Virus record (IMG/VR): IMGVR_UViG_3300042475_005534
Span: 24,124-88,123 of that record
Reading direction: 5' to 3' (one strand)
DNA length: 64,000 nt
Source: a virus
The translations under genes and the position numbers were made by a program. The notes under the pieces were generated by a model. That model worked only from the letters and a program-made list of their open reading frames with translations. It was not told where the DNA came from and did no database searches. Positions 1-8,207 of the stretch are shown in pieces (the first letter of the stretch is position 1; each line of letters starts with the position of its first letter).

Positions 1-94
1 GAGCCATTCGAAGCCAGAACTGATTGGCATTCGTGGACTCAGGAGGAAAGGCGGCTCCGGGCAGCCTCACGTCCAATTGAAAATCAGGCATCAT
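1..94 (-). CDS. 5' end of an unidentified protein, cut by the window edge
   Basis: An open frame starts with two consecutive ATG codons and runs off the left edge, giving 31 residues (MMPDFQLDVRLPGAAFPPES...). Its ATG overlaps the TGA of the upstream kinase gene as ATGA, the coupling used throughout this minus-strand operon, which is the main reason to call it. Nothing in the short peptide identifies a family. Confidence 0.55.
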   Translation of the reverse strand, partial: MMPDFQLDVRLPGAAFPPESTNANQFWLRMA

Positions 95-969
95 GAGGCC
101 TTCGTGATGGATAGAGCGTCTTCGATATAGGCAAGAGCAAGGTCCTCAGCAGGGGTATTCAGGTTTAGGGCTTGGCGATGCATCCCCTTGGTGTAGATAG
201 TGTATCCCCGGGGAATGGAATAAAGGTGATTAGCCTTTCCAAGAACAGAAGCCATAGAAGGGCAGGCCTGCTGCACTTCGTCCTTCAGTAAAAAATTGAC
301 CGTGGCCTCGAGGTCGTCCAGGGAGCCATCATTGACAATCCGGAGATTGAATCGGGGGTAATTCCTTAGGCGCCCTTCACTTGCATGAAAGCGGGATCGC
401 CAGCGCCTAGGGATGAGGCGAGACGCCCAGCTGAGCCACTCCGGCAGTGGGTGATGACGAGGCGTCCCAGGGCGGATGATCTCCCAAAGCTGACCGCCCA
501 GCCGGAGGATTGTGTCGGCTTCATCCGGAAAACGGACATCATCCGCGACAACCCGCAAGTCGGCCAACTCCGGGAAATGAACGCCGGTCATGGGATGGGA
601 TCGAACGTTGAGGTAGATCTGGTACGTGTTCTCCCAACAAAGAAGCCAAAGTCGGCGATTGATCTTCTTTCGCCCCCAGTCGGTGCCAAGGGTCTGGAGG
701 ATATGACGCCCCGTGACACCAAGTTCTGGAATGACTTTTGCTTTGTTCTCGTAGAGATACTCCTCTGCATCTGCAGGTAGAACACCAGCATTGATCAAAA
801 CACCCAAGGCGCACTCCTTGATAGGGCCGGCAAATGGCTCACAGATGAAACCATGGTAGATATCCAGGATTTCAGCAATAGCACTTTTGCCGGATCCGGG
901 CGCGTGCGACACCAAACCGATGAGAGGCGGCTTGGCGCGAGCTGGATGGCTGGACTGATTCGTGGTCAT
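91..969 (-). CDS. Deoxynucleoside monophosphate kinase-like protein
   Basis: About 292 residues. A Walker A loop (HAPGSGKS, residues 22-29), then LGTDWGR (94-100) and DVRFPDE (144-150), are the signature blocks of phage dNMP kinases of the T4 gp1 type, which phosphorylate dNMPs to dNDPs for phage DNA synthesis. The C-terminal 80 residues do not match that pattern and are unexplained. ATG at 969 is preferred because AGGAG lies 5 bases upstream; GTG at 975 would give a GTGA overlap with the preceding gene. It sits with other small genes in an ATGA-coupled minus-strand operon and fits functionally with the dCTP deaminase near 9 kb. Confidence 0.82.
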   Translation of the reverse strand: MTTNQSSHPARAKPPLIGLVSHAPGSGKSAIAEILDIYHGFICEPFAGPIKECALGVLINAGVLPADAEEYLYENKAKVIPELGVTGRHILQTLGTDWGRKKINRRLWLLCWENTYQIYLNVRSHPMTGVHFPELADLRVVADDVRFPDEADTILRLGGQLWEIIRPGTPRHHPLPEWLSWASRLIPRRWRSRFHASEGRLRNYPRFNLRIVNDGSLDDLEATVNFLLKDEVQQACPSMASVLGKANHLYSIPRGYTIYTKGMHRQALNLNTPAEDLALAYIEDALSITKAS

Positions 970-971
970 CA

Positions 972-1235
972 TCACTCCTGAAATGAAATGTTTACAGTTA
1001 TCTGGTAGGGAACCGCATCATACAAACTGTCGCGGCATTTCCCTTCGCCTAGCGGTTCTTCGCTTGCGCTGTCTGAAACCGTTTTCGGTTCCGTGTATGG
1101 AATGAAAGGGGTACCTATACGGATGTCATCCCATTTCCTAATGGCAAAGCAATCCTTGAGTACCCCGTACACGATCACGTCGCCATCACCGTCCCCATCC
1201 TCCTTGGTTGGCGCTCGATGAGTAATCCAGCTCAT
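972..1235 (-). CDS. Small acidic hypothetical protein
   Basis: 87 residues beginning MSWITHRAPTKEDGDGDGD. The start is chosen because its ATG overlaps the TGA of the preceding gene (ATGA), and the stop touches the start of the dNMP kinase. The N-terminal DGDGDGD run is acidic; the rest is mixed without membrane segments. I do not recognise the family. It is likely co-transcribed and translationally coupled within the leftmost operon. Confidence 0.6.
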   Translation of the reverse strand: MSWITHRAPTKEDGDGDGDVIVYGVLKDCFAIRKWDDIRIGTPFIPYTEPKTVSDSASEEPLGEGKCRDSLYDAVPYQITVNISFQE

Positions 1236-1558
1236 TGGTCCGCCTCGCATGAATCTGACCAGAGCATGCATGCAAGCTCCTTGTGCTGGGCTGGCATGTC
1301 CTCCGGTCCTTCCCAAATCACCTCACTGGCAGAGAGGCCGTCGGCCTCCCTCATGCGCGTTGCTATCCACTGATCAATGCTCCATTCAGTATTGGCCTGC
1401 GTGCACATCTGCCGCGCCTTGGGGGCGTTAGTGGCGTAGGCAATGACATGAAAATCCAAGTTCCGAGGGGAACAGGAGTAAGCCCTGAGTCGCCGTTGGG
1501 TGATCGATAGCCGGCTGCGACCAGGCTTCGCGTGGCTCGCTTTGGTTGCTTTGGCCAT
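1232..1558 (-). CDS. Hypothetical protein, basic N-terminus
   Basis: 108 residues. It begins MAKATKASHAKPGRSRLSITQRRLR, a lysine/arginine-rich stretch that could bind nucleic acid, followed by a neutral domain with two tryptophans (TEWSIDQWIATRMREADG). ATG at 1558 lies just after the TGA of the upstream gene. An in-frame TTG at 1564 is possible but less likely. No family is recognised. Confidence 0.6.
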   Translation of the reverse strand: MAKATKASHAKPGRSRLSITQRRLRAYSCSPRNLDFHVIAYATNAPKARQMCTQANTEWSIDQWIATRMREADGLSASEVIWEGPEDMPAQHKELACMLWSDSCEADQ

Positions 1559-1560
1559 GA

Positions 1561-1884
1561 TCAACCCTCCACGTCGGCGCCGGAGCCAACAGCTTGAACG
1601 GCAATGCTTTCGACAACGTTGGGCTTCCAGCCGGACTCCCAGATCTCCCTGGCGCGAGTCATGAGTTGGTCACGGGTGAGGAACCCCCACCGCTTAGCGA
1701 TAGACCTGAGGCGATCAAGGAGATCTCCTGAGAGGAGAGAGCCCTCGTAACGCAGGACAAGACGGGCTGCATGAGCGATGTCGGCCTCACAAGGAGTGCC
1801 TGCTTGTTCAAGGGAGAGGACGATCTGCCTGTCGATGCCGTCCATTGGATGGCCGCCTGTGGCTGTGGTTCCAGCAGGATTCAT
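1561..1884 (-). CDS. Hypothetical protein, first gene of left operon
   Basis: About 107 residues if started at ATG 1884, whose leader CTTCACCCC is the pyrimidine-rich context seen before many minus-strand genes in this window. An upstream in-frame ATG at 1935 would add 17 residues. The protein is helical and basic to neutral (DRLRSIAKRWGFLTRDQLM) with no recognised motif. It is the first gene downstream of the repeat-rich non-coding region, so its promoter should lie there. Confidence 0.55.
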   Translation of the reverse strand: MNPAGTTATGGHPMDGIDRQIVLSLEQAGTPCEADIAHAARLVLRYEGSLLSGDLLDRLRSIAKRWGFLTRDQLMTRAREIWESGWKPNVVESIAVQAVGSGADVEG

Positions 1885-1935
1885 GGGGTGAAGGTCTGGC
1901 GTGCGGATTGTAAGCCTTCTGACGCAGATGGGCAA

Positions 1936-2454
1936 TGGTTTGGTATGTAAAGAGCCGGCGGGGTGCCTATCAGGAGGCTTCCCAGAATTTGGAAAAGTAC
2001 ATCTTGATACAGTGCCGCGAGTGCCTTCGAGCTTGACACGGGCAAAACGACTGGGGCGGAAGGAGTTTGACGAGGTGTGTCAAGGTCGTCAAGCTTTTCC
2101 TATACCTTCCTAGGGAAATTCCCTTATTCCAGGAAATCCCTTGTCAGCACTGTCTTGTCAAGGATAGCAAGAATTCAACGAGCTAGGCAAGGAAAAAAGC
2201 TTGACACCAAGGGGAACCCAGCAAGAGAGACCTTGGAATTTATTTTTCCCAGAAAAGGTTTGGAGAAAGCTTGACACAGCCAACACCGCAGCTCAAACCC
2301 CTTGCCACAACAGGCGTTTCCCCGTGTCAAACCCCTTGACACGCAGGCGGCAAGTGGGGACATTCCGGGCGGTAGTCCAGCGAGTCTCACCCGCAAGCAA
2401 GAAAAAGCCCCGCAAGACGCGTCTGACAGGATGCAACACAGGTAGTCGCAGGGG
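1936..2454. other. Gene-free region between primase and left operon
   Basis: Roughly 520 bases with no convincing gene on either strand. It holds several TTGACAC/GTGTCAA repeats (listed separately), a small dyad GGGAAATTCCC at 2113-2123, and the palindromic CTTGTCAAG near 2155. It lies between the end of the primase-helicase gene and the first gene of the leftmost operon, a sensible position for promoters of that operon or for a replication origin. No clear extended -10 box could be paired with the TTGACA motifs. Confidence 0.5.
2033..2342. repeat. Iteron-like TTGACAC / GTGTCAA repeats
   Basis: TTGACAC occurs on the plus strand at 2033-2039, 2201-2207, 2271-2277 and 2336-2342, and its complement GTGTCAA at 2077-2083 and 2324-2330. 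Two copies share the longer form AAGCTTGACAC with 70-base spacing, and the last pair forms an inverted repeat with a 5-base spacer. Repeats of this kind next to a primase-helicase gene can be binding sites for an initiator or repressor. They also match the -35 hexamer, so promoter use is an alternative. Confidence 0.5.
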
Positions 2455-4938
2455 CTACCAGTCGAGCGGAATGTCGCTCTTCTCAGAGGGCTCTAACTCC
2501 GTGTTGGGATCGTCAGGGTCGCCCTCCATCCAGTAGTTCTGAGGATTCCGTTTGCCTGGAGGTCTGATCCGGACCTTTCGCAGGCCCAGCCTCTTGAGGA
2601 CATCACCGATCGGCTGCCTCACTCTGTGGAAGTCTTTTTCCTCGATGCTCAAGTGCTTGCAGATATCAGCCATCAAGTAGGCGGGTCGCCCCATGTGGAT
2701 CGTGCTGGGATGGAGCTGCAGGACCCTGGAGACGGCATCCATCAATGGGTCGTCCACCATGAAGTTGGTCATGTACTCCTCCACCTGGCTGATCTCGTCA
2801 GAGCTGAAGCCATGGGGCTCGCCATCGAGGTAAGCCTTTCGAGCAGCAGACCAGATGGCATCCCGATCGGTTTTGACTTTGTCGAGGTCGATGATCAGGT
2901 TCTTCTCGCTGCGAGGGGCGAGAACCTTGCCGGTAACTCGGATGGGAAGAAACCTCCGATTTCCGGTGGGATCCAGCATGAAGCTGTCATGGTTGGTGTT
3001 GCCCGCCAGGACGAAGGATCTGGGATAGGACCTTTCGTTTTGGTATTTGGGAGCGGATCTGTCGGTGGCTACTGAGACGAGGTTCTTGAGTTCTTCGACG
3101 TAGCGGCGCTCAAAGAAGCGGTCGCATTCATCAAGGAGGACAACCCAGCCTGCATGCAAGACGTGGGGCCTGTCCTTGAGGTAGCCGATCCCCTGCTGCA
3201 CGGTGGCGCACATGGGGTAGCGATTGAGGTGGTCCGGCGGGGTGAGGTATTGGAAGAAGAAGGACTTGCCCTTGTTCTGGTCACCGATGAGGATCATCAT
3301 CCAGCTGTGCTCACAGCCAGGTTCAGTGGCCCGGGCAATGGCGCCAATCAGGAATCGCTGCAGGATGACATTGGCCAGCAAGCGGCCATCAGGGAGTCGG
3401 GGGTTGAGGATCTCGTCGTAGGACACCCCGAGGAGTTCTTCTGCGATGGTGTCCCAGTAGGGAGCAGGTGCAGTGGCAGCGCAGGATTCCAGGTAGTCAG
3501 TAACTGGGTTGTAGCGCCGCTCCCATGCCTCCACCTGGAGGATGTCGTGAACGCCACCCTTGGGATAGAGGTCCCCCTTGCGCCCTCTGGAAATACGGGT
3601 GTAGACAGTGGAGGGGTCGGGAACTTCAGTGATGCCGTCCTTGCCGTCGTATTCGATGGTCTGGGTCAGGACGTTCAGTCGCAGGCCTGGATAGAAGATG
3701 CGGATGCGATCCAGGATCTCGTCAGCGGCTCCACCTGCTGATTTGTCCTTGCTACCTGTGGGGCGGCCTCGGCCTCTTTTGGGCGGAGGAGTGACGGGGT
3801 CTGGACTGACGTCGCCGTAACTGATGGTTTCGAAATCGTCATCGAGCTGCGATTCGATTCCTGCGTCATCAAAGGGCGGCGGCTCGGGCATGGGTAGATC
3901 GCTGTCTGCAGGTGCGGGACTGGAGGAATAGGAGGCGCCCCACTCCAGGAGGGATGGGGTGGAAGCTCCCAGGACGGGATCATCTGGGTCGATCTCGTGG
4001 AGACCCAGGAAATCCTGGTGGGAGTAGCCAGCTACACCTGGGATGCCGGCATCGCTGTATTCACTGCGGAGATGATCAGGCAGGTGCTTGCGCCAGCTGG
4101 GGTCCTGCTCTCCCGCCAAAAAGAAGAGAGTCGCCAAGGTGGTATTGCCAGAGAAGCCGCGGAAGAAGCGCTCGCTGGTTTGCCGGCGATTCTTGCCCTG
4201 GCCGTGGTGACCGCGGGAGGCCCAATCGGACCAGACCCCATAGAGAGCGTCACCAACGGATGCTGCTGCTGCTGTGATGCGGATGAAGAGATGCCGCTCG
4301 CCGTCAGCGGTGGGACTGATGACGTTCTGCAGAACCCATTCCGCCTGGGCAATGGAGATGGGATCTGCCTCCTCTGTAGCCTGCCGGCGACGCTTGAGGT
4401 CCTCTTGTAGCTGTTCCCGTGCTGCATTGATAATGGCTTCTGGGAGTGTGGCTTCTGGGTGGAGGAGTTTTTGGGTACCGCCGGAATAGCTATAGAAGAT
4501 GCGGCAGGGGTCTGAGCAACTCTTGTCGCTGCCAAGGGTGCCGATCAGCTGGGTAACGACGGCTTTGTAGAGCTCGGGGTCGTCGATGCGGCAAGGGAGA
4601 CGGAAGACCACCCGGAAGCGATTGGCTCCGGCTCGAGGCTGATGACTGGCGGTTGTGTAATAGAGGAGGGCGGAGGCAGCGAGCTCATGGGCCAGGAAGT
4701 CCTCCAAGTCCATGCCGTAGTCGATGTCGACCACTGCCAGATCTGCGTACTTGAAGGCGGACGTGGTGCGGTGGGTTGAGCTCATGGCAGCAGCAATCCA
4801 GCCAGTGCCCGCCCGGATCAACTGGAGGAGGCCGTCGCTATCGACTGTTCGCTGCTGCCAGTTACTGCCGTACTCCTCACGCCAGGCTGGCTTGTCGTGG
4901 ATTGCCGGGTTGAGTGAGATCGGGAAGGATGGCGGCAT
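2455..4938 (-). CDS. Primase-polymerase / VapE-D5-like helicase fusion
   Basis: 827 residues. The N-terminal third looks like an archaeo-eukaryotic primase domain: DID at 71-73, RFRVVFR at 107-113, and SDPCRIFYS at 142-150. A proline-rich acidic linker (about 338-400) leads to a VirE/VapE-type superfamily 3 helicase: Walker A GDQNKGKS (552-559), Walker B VVLLDECD (599-606) and LAGNTNHD..TGNRRFLPI (644-666), typical of D5/VapE proteins. It should synthesise primers and unwind DNA at the phage fork or origin. The gene-free repeat region lies just downstream, and a dyad plus a divergent regulator lie upstream. It is the clearest replication protein here. Confidence 0.88.
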   Translation of the reverse strand: MPPSFPISLNPAIHDKPAWREEYGSNWQQRTVDSDGLLQLIRAGTGWIAAAMSSTHRTTSAFKYADLAVVDIDYGMDLEDFLAHELAASALLYYTTASHQPRAGANRFRVVFRLPCRIDDPELYKAVVTQLIGTLGSDKSCSDPCRIFYSYSGGTQKLLHPEATLPEAIINAAREQLQEDLKRRRQATEEADPISIAQAEWVLQNVISPTADGERHLFIRITAAAASVGDALYGVWSDWASRGHHGQGKNRRQTSERFFRGFSGNTTLATLFFLAGEQDPSWRKHLPDHLRSEYSDAGIPGVAGYSHQDFLGLHEIDPDDPVLGASTPSLLEWGASYSSSPAPADSDLPMPEPPPFDDAGIESQLDDDFETISYGDVSPDPVTPPPKRGRGRPTGSKDKSAGGAADEILDRIRIFYPGLRLNVLTQTIEYDGKDGITEVPDPSTVYTRISRGRKGDLYPKGGVHDILQVEAWERRYNPVTDYLESCAATAPAPYWDTIAEELLGVSYDEILNPRLPDGRLLANVILQRFLIGAIARATEPGCEHSWMMILIGDQNKGKSFFFQYLTPPDHLNRYPMCATVQQGIGYLKDRPHVLHAGWVVLLDECDRFFERRYVEELKNLVSVATDRSAPKYQNERSYPRSFVLAGNTNHDSFMLDPTGNRRFLPIRVTGKVLAPRSEKNLIIDLDKVKTDRDAIWSAARKAYLDGEPHGFSSDEISQVEEYMTNFMVDDPLMDAVSRVLQLHPSTIHMGRPAYLMADICKHLSIEEKDFHRVRQPIGDVLKRLGLRKVRIRPPGKRNPQNYWMEGDPDDPNTELEPSEKSDIPLDW

Positions 4939-5059
4939 TCGGCCGAGGGAGACTGGAGGGTCTTAGGGCTGCTTAGCTAGTCTGGCGCCTTGCGTGACTT
5001 GTTTTGCAGCACAGGCGCGAAGGCTACTGGGGATCGGGGAAGTTCGCCAGATGTGGTTT

Positions 5060-5085
5060 ATTAAATCTTGCATAAGGGATTTAAT
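5060..5085. promoter_or_regulatory. Operator-like dyad between divergent genes
   Basis: Perfect 8-base inverted repeat, ATTAAATC and GATTTAAT, separated by 10 bases (TTGCATAAGG), in the AT-rich middle of the intergenic space between the primase gene (minus) and the XRE-type gene (plus). Position and symmetry fit a repressor operator controlling one or both divergent transcripts; the adjacent regulator is the obvious candidate ligand. This is an inference from symmetry only. Confidence 0.4.
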
Positions 5086-5190
5086 GTGCAAAAGTTTAAG
5101 CAGAACTATCTCAGAAGCGCAGCCCGACTGGGCGTGAGCGATTGACAGGTGCTACTGTCCGATCTCGCTCAATACGCAAGGTAGGACCCA

Positions 5191-5811
5191 ATGCCGGCAA
5201 GACGAAGCTCAATCAAGGATAACGACTCCACCTATTACGAGAGATTCGCTGCGGCACTCCGTCAAGTGATGGCAAGACACGAATGGAGCGAGAGGCGTCT
5301 TGCATCGGAACTGGGTATCACGATAGGAACGACTCAGAAATATTTTCGTGCAGGGGTGCACCCATTACGGGTGTCGACTGGGATCAACAAGCGCCTCTCC
5401 GTGCTGATGGGGATCACGTTGGACGCGCTGGTCGCGTACTACGAAACAGGAGTCTACGAAAGCGATATCTCGTTTGAGGATGTCGTGTCGTGGATTCGCT
5501 CCAGTGCAGGTGCAGGGCACATCTCGGGAATGCTGGAGGCCATGACGACAGCGAGCCAGAGGAGTATCCCGGCTGCGGCTCTCCCACCGGCAGAAGAGAA
5601 GTCGCTTTACTCGTGGCCCAGGGAGGAGCTTGTAGCAGCGGAGGTGCCCGAGTGGTTGCAGGAGAAGATGGGATTGACGACCGAGGCGCTGGACCTGCTC
5701 GAGAGGGAGGGGACGTTTAGCGATGAGTTGGTTGCTGCGTTCGCGGTGGCCACCAACCTGGAGGAGGAGGCGGTCCGAGAAGCATTCACCAATAGGGAGG
5801 CGGTTGCCTAG
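5191..5811 (+). CDS. XRE-type helix-turn-helix regulator
   Basis: 206 residues. Residues 18-75 form a helix-turn-helix (ALRQVMARHEWSERRLASEL followed by GITIGTTQKYFRAG) like Cro/C1-type repressors, followed by an acidic helical C-terminal half probably used for dimerisation or effector binding. The ATG at 5191 has GGTAGGA 5 bases upstream. It is divergent from the primase-helicase gene with a dyad between them, and is insulated downstream by a strong terminator. It may control early gene expression; no lysogeny genes are seen nearby. Confidence 0.72.
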   Translation: MPARRSSIKDNDSTYYERFAAALRQVMARHEWSERRLASELGITIGTTQKYFRAGVHPLRVSTGINKRLSVLMGITLDALVAYYETGVYESDISFEDVVSWIRSSAGAGHISGMLEAMTTASQRSIPAAALPPAEEKSLYSWPREELVAAEVPEWLQEKMGLTTEALDLLEREGTFSDELVAAFAVATNLEEEAVREAFTNREAVA

Positions 5812-5840
5812 GCGGGCAGGATGCATGCTATGGTAATCAC

Positions 5841-5868
5841 GTTCCTTCGATTGAAGGGTCGAAGGAAC
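5841..5868. repeat. Perfect 10-base inverted repeat
   Basis: GTTCCTTCGA and TCGAAGGAAC are perfect complements with an 8-base spacer (TTGAAGGG), just after the regulator stop codon. There is no T-run, so it is not itself a standard rho-independent terminator. It could be an operator, an RNA hairpin protecting the 3' end, or a backup to the terminator 60 bases downstream. Confidence 0.45.
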
Positions 5869-5925
5869 CTCTTGGTGTGACCGGGGTGAGCCGGACATTA
5901 CGACTAGAGGGTAAGTGGGATTCAG

Positions 5926-5955
5926 AGCTCTCCGTGGTAGGGGAGCTTTTTTTTT
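5926..5955 (+). terminator. Rho-independent terminator
   Basis: An 8-base-pair stem AGCTCTCC / GGGGAGCT (one G-U pair), loop GTGGTA, followed directly by nine T residues. It ends the transcript of the XRE-type regulator and separates it from the next plus-strand genes. Confidence 0.85.
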
Positions 5956-6049
5956 GGCAAGAAGACAGCGGAGCTATCACCAAGGTGCACGACCAGGATG
6001 GCGGCAATTTCTGGGTGACTAGGATAGGTCGAGAAATAGATCGGTCCCG

Positions 6050-6385
6050 ATGGCGAGAATGGCCGGTCGGTCGGACATTGCACAGCTGCTTCAGGCGGAC
6101 AAGGACCTGAAGTATGGCTTTGGCGAATTAACGGACGGGGACCTCGGCTTGATTGCAAGAGCCGGCAACGAGTACGACCCAGATTCAGCAAGGGTCGAGA
6201 CTGAAAGAATGTCCGCTGTTCCTGGTAGTGCTTATTTCACTGATGGCCAGGGGTTCGAGAGATATCTGTCTCCGGCAGAGGGCAAGATGATGCTTGCGCA
6301 GGCAATGGCGGATCCCCAGGGATTCATGCGGAGTTACGGGGTACCAGCAGCGGACTTCCTGGGTGCCGTTGCAAGGCAGGGATAA
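6050..6385 (+). CDS. Hypothetical protein, possibly virion-associated
   Basis: 111 residues (MARMAGRSDIAQLLQADKDL...), mostly soluble with helical segments and no cysteines. The ATG at 6050 is followed by another in frame at 6059; no clear SD site decides between them. It is followed after two bases by a 335-residue gene whose glycine/alanine-rich segments resemble proteins of the 39-57 kb virion block, so a structural role is possible but unproven. Confidence 0.55.
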   Translation: MARMAGRSDIAQLLQADKDLKYGFGELTDGDLGLIARAGNEYDPDSARVETERMSAVPGSAYFTDGQGFERYLSPAEGKMMLAQAMADPQGFMRSYGVPAADFLGAVARQG

Positions 6386-6387
6386 AC

Positions 6388-7395
6388 ATGAATCGTGCAC
6401 GACGAAGGATACCCCTTGGAACAAGCGCAGCACGACGCCTGCAGCAACTGAGCGCAAGAACCTCACGGCAACGACAGGGACAGTTCAGGGCCGAGCTTGA
6501 GGAGCGTCGCCAGTTCGAAGACCTAGGACTGGATCACGAGGCGGTCCAGAGAGCCAGGGCTGCTGCCTACCTAGAGGCAATGACTGGAGTCATGGAAGAG
6601 CGAAGAGAGCCGTATCAGTTAGAGATTCCTGGGATCAAGGCGACGCTTATGTCGCTGCGCTCTCGAGAACCAATGACAGATGACGAAGCCCGCGCCATGG
6701 GAATTGTTCTACCCATCGAGCCGGTTGCTAGAGGCCCAGCGGGAGAACAGATGGAAATTAACTTTGATGCACCTACGGCTGCCAATCAAATCACCCTCCT
6801 TCCGCGCCAGGTCACGGGTGAATCCGTTTCGGACTATATCGATCAGTTACCTAGACTTAGGGAACAACCAAGGACCAGCAAGGCAATGAGAGGGCTCCCA
6901 CCAGGAAACACTCGCATGGCAGGAGACCCCGCAATCCAGGCTATGGCGCTCAGTATTTTACTGGGACAGGCGGCACCAGGAGCCTATGGCTTGTACGATG
7001 CCGCGACAGGGGAAGAGAGCGGCATAGGCGAGCTGGCGATGAATTACGCCTTGACTGGCTTACCGGCCCTGGGATTCGTTGGAGGAATAGCAGGAGCTCT
7101 AGCAGCAGATCCGGCATCTCGGGCTGCGGCCGATGGATTACGCATTTGGTCAGCCAAGGCCAAGGAAGGTAAACCTCCAACGGCGGAGGAAATGGCAAGC
7201 TTTATGCAAGCCGCTAACGCAGCAGCTGCTCAGAGAATGAAGCAAAACCCAGACATGTCAAGACAGGAAGCGGTGGCCCTGACCGGGAAGAGGGGACAAC
7301 GGAATCTCATGGGAGGCGCGTTGGCGGGCACCTTGGCAGGTGGGATTCCAGCGATAATGCTCATGCAAGATTCCCCTCGGGAGCAAGAGGGTTGA
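6388..7395 (+). CDS. Hypothetical protein with glycine/alanine-rich hydrophobic segments
   Basis: 335 residues. The first 90 are strongly basic and helical (MNRARRRIPLGTSAARRLQQ...). Two hydrophobic segments follow: about residues 215-245 (ALTGLPALGFVGGIAGALA) and near the C-terminus (LMGGALAGTLAGGIPAIML). Such glycine-zipper segments are common in phage internal or ejection proteins, and similar ones appear in genes at 32.0, 43.5 and 46.4 kb here. The start follows the previous stop by two bases. Family unknown; a virion role is an inference. Confidence 0.6.
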   Translation: MNRARRRIPLGTSAARRLQQLSARTSRQRQGQFRAELEERRQFEDLGLDHEAVQRARAAAYLEAMTGVMEERREPYQLEIPGIKATLMSLRSREPMTDDEARAMGIVLPIEPVARGPAGEQMEINFDAPTAANQITLLPRQVTGESVSDYIDQLPRLREQPRTSKAMRGLPPGNTRMAGDPAIQAMALSILLGQAAPGAYGLYDAATGEESGIGELAMNYALTGLPALGFVGGIAGALAADPASRAAADGLRIWSAKAKEGKPPTAEEMASFMQAANAAAAQRMKQNPDMSRQEAVALTGKRGQRNLMGGALAGTLAGGIPAIMLMQDSPREQEG

Positions 7396-7399
7396 CCTG

Positions 7400-7519
7400 G
7401 TGACACGCAAAGCCGGAGACAAACTTGCCGCCGCCTGTTGGAAGGGCTATGAGGCTATTGGCACCAAGGTGAAAGATGGTCGCACGGTGCCGAATTGTGT
7501 ACCTGTGAAGAAAGCTTGA
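7400..7519 (+). CDS. Small CWKGY..PNCVPV protein
   Basis: 39 residues from a GTG start with AGAGGG 8 bases upstream. The sequence contains CWKGYEAIGTKVKDGRTVPN followed by CVPV, a short motif I recall from the ends of several phage proteins and from stand-alone phage peptides of unknown function. It ends in TGATG shared with the next gene, which carries another short conserved phage motif. The two are probably co-translated. Confidence 0.6.
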   Translation: MTRKAGDKLAAACWKGYEAIGTKVKDGRTVPNCVPVKKA

Positions 7520-7803
7520 TGGCCAAGATCCGTGTTGCTGGTGAGATCTTTGAGGGATTAAACCAACCCAAGCGCACGCCAGGCGACAGCAAGAAGTTTG
7601 CAGTCGCAGTGCGGGGACCAGGGGGCGACCCCAGGATCGTGCGCTTTGGAGATCCTTCGATGCAGAATTACCGCAACGGACCCCAGGGACAGGGAGGACA
7701 CGGGGACGACGGACGCAGGGCCAACTTCAAGAGTCGCCACAATTGCGATGAGAAAACTGACAAGACCAAGCCTGGCTGGTGGAGTTGTAACTGGAGCTGG
7801 TAG
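7519..7803 (+). CDS. Small phage protein with FGDP..M and WSCNW motifs
   Basis: 94 residues starting MAKIRVAGEIFEGLNQPKRT at an ATG that overlaps the previous stop (TGATG). It shows KKFAVAVRGPGGDPRIVRFG, DPSMQN, then FKSRHNC and a C-terminal WWSCNWSW. This spacing (FGDP, M, F.sRH.C, WSC..W) matches a conserved domain I recall from many phage genomes, sometimes fused to larger proteins, without known function. No signal peptide is present. It forms a pair with the 39-residue protein upstream. Confidence 0.68.
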   Translation: MAKIRVAGEIFEGLNQPKRTPGDSKKFAVAVRGPGGDPRIVRFGDPSMQNYRNGPQGQGGHGDDGRRANFKSRHNCDEKTDKTKPGWWSCNWSW

Positions 7804-7886
7804 GCACCCCCCCAGCTAGCGAGCAAAGGGATAGTCCATCCTTGCTAGCCTGGTCTTGCGCTTAAACCCCGGCGAGACTAAGCCCT

Positions 7887-8201
7887 TTGTCTCACAGGAT
7901 TGAAGGATCGGAGTTGGTCTCGAAGCGGGCCACCAAGAACAGTTTCAGGCGAGAGATCATCAACGCGTGGGACGGCTGCTGCAGTTACTGCGGATGCCAG
8001 CCCGAGAAGGTCACCCTTGACCATGTCGTCCCCAAGATCAAGGGCGGCACCACGAAGAGATCGAATCTGGTGCCAGCCTGTGCTTCGTGCAATGTCTCAA
8101 AGAATCACTGCGACGTTTGGCAGTGGTACATGGAGCAGCCGTTCTACTGCGCCGACAAGGAGCAAGCGATCAGGAGCTGGCTATCGAATGGACCGGGCTA
8201 G
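7887..8201 (+). CDS. HNH endonuclease
   Basis: About 104 residues with a zinc-supported HNH domain: CSYC (32-35), LDHVVPKIKGG (44-54), N60 and CASC (65-68). HNH enzymes nick or cut DNA; free-standing ones in phages often act as homing nucleases or assist packaging. The start is uncertain: TTG at 7887 is used, and a later TTG is possible. It is convergent with the intein-containing dCTP deaminase gene, only 6 bases apart at the 3' ends, so a homing relationship with that locus is worth considering. Confidence 0.78.
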   Translation: MSHRIEGSELVSKRATKNSFRREIINAWDGCCSYCGCQPEKVTLDHVVPKIKGGTTKRSNLVPACASCNVSKNHCDVWQWYMEQPFYCADKEQAIRSWLSNGPG

Positions 8202-8207
8202 CGCTGT

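Noticed and set aside
2626-3741. Plus-strand frames opposite the primase-helicase
   Set aside because: Antisense shadows of a gene with clear Walker motifs.
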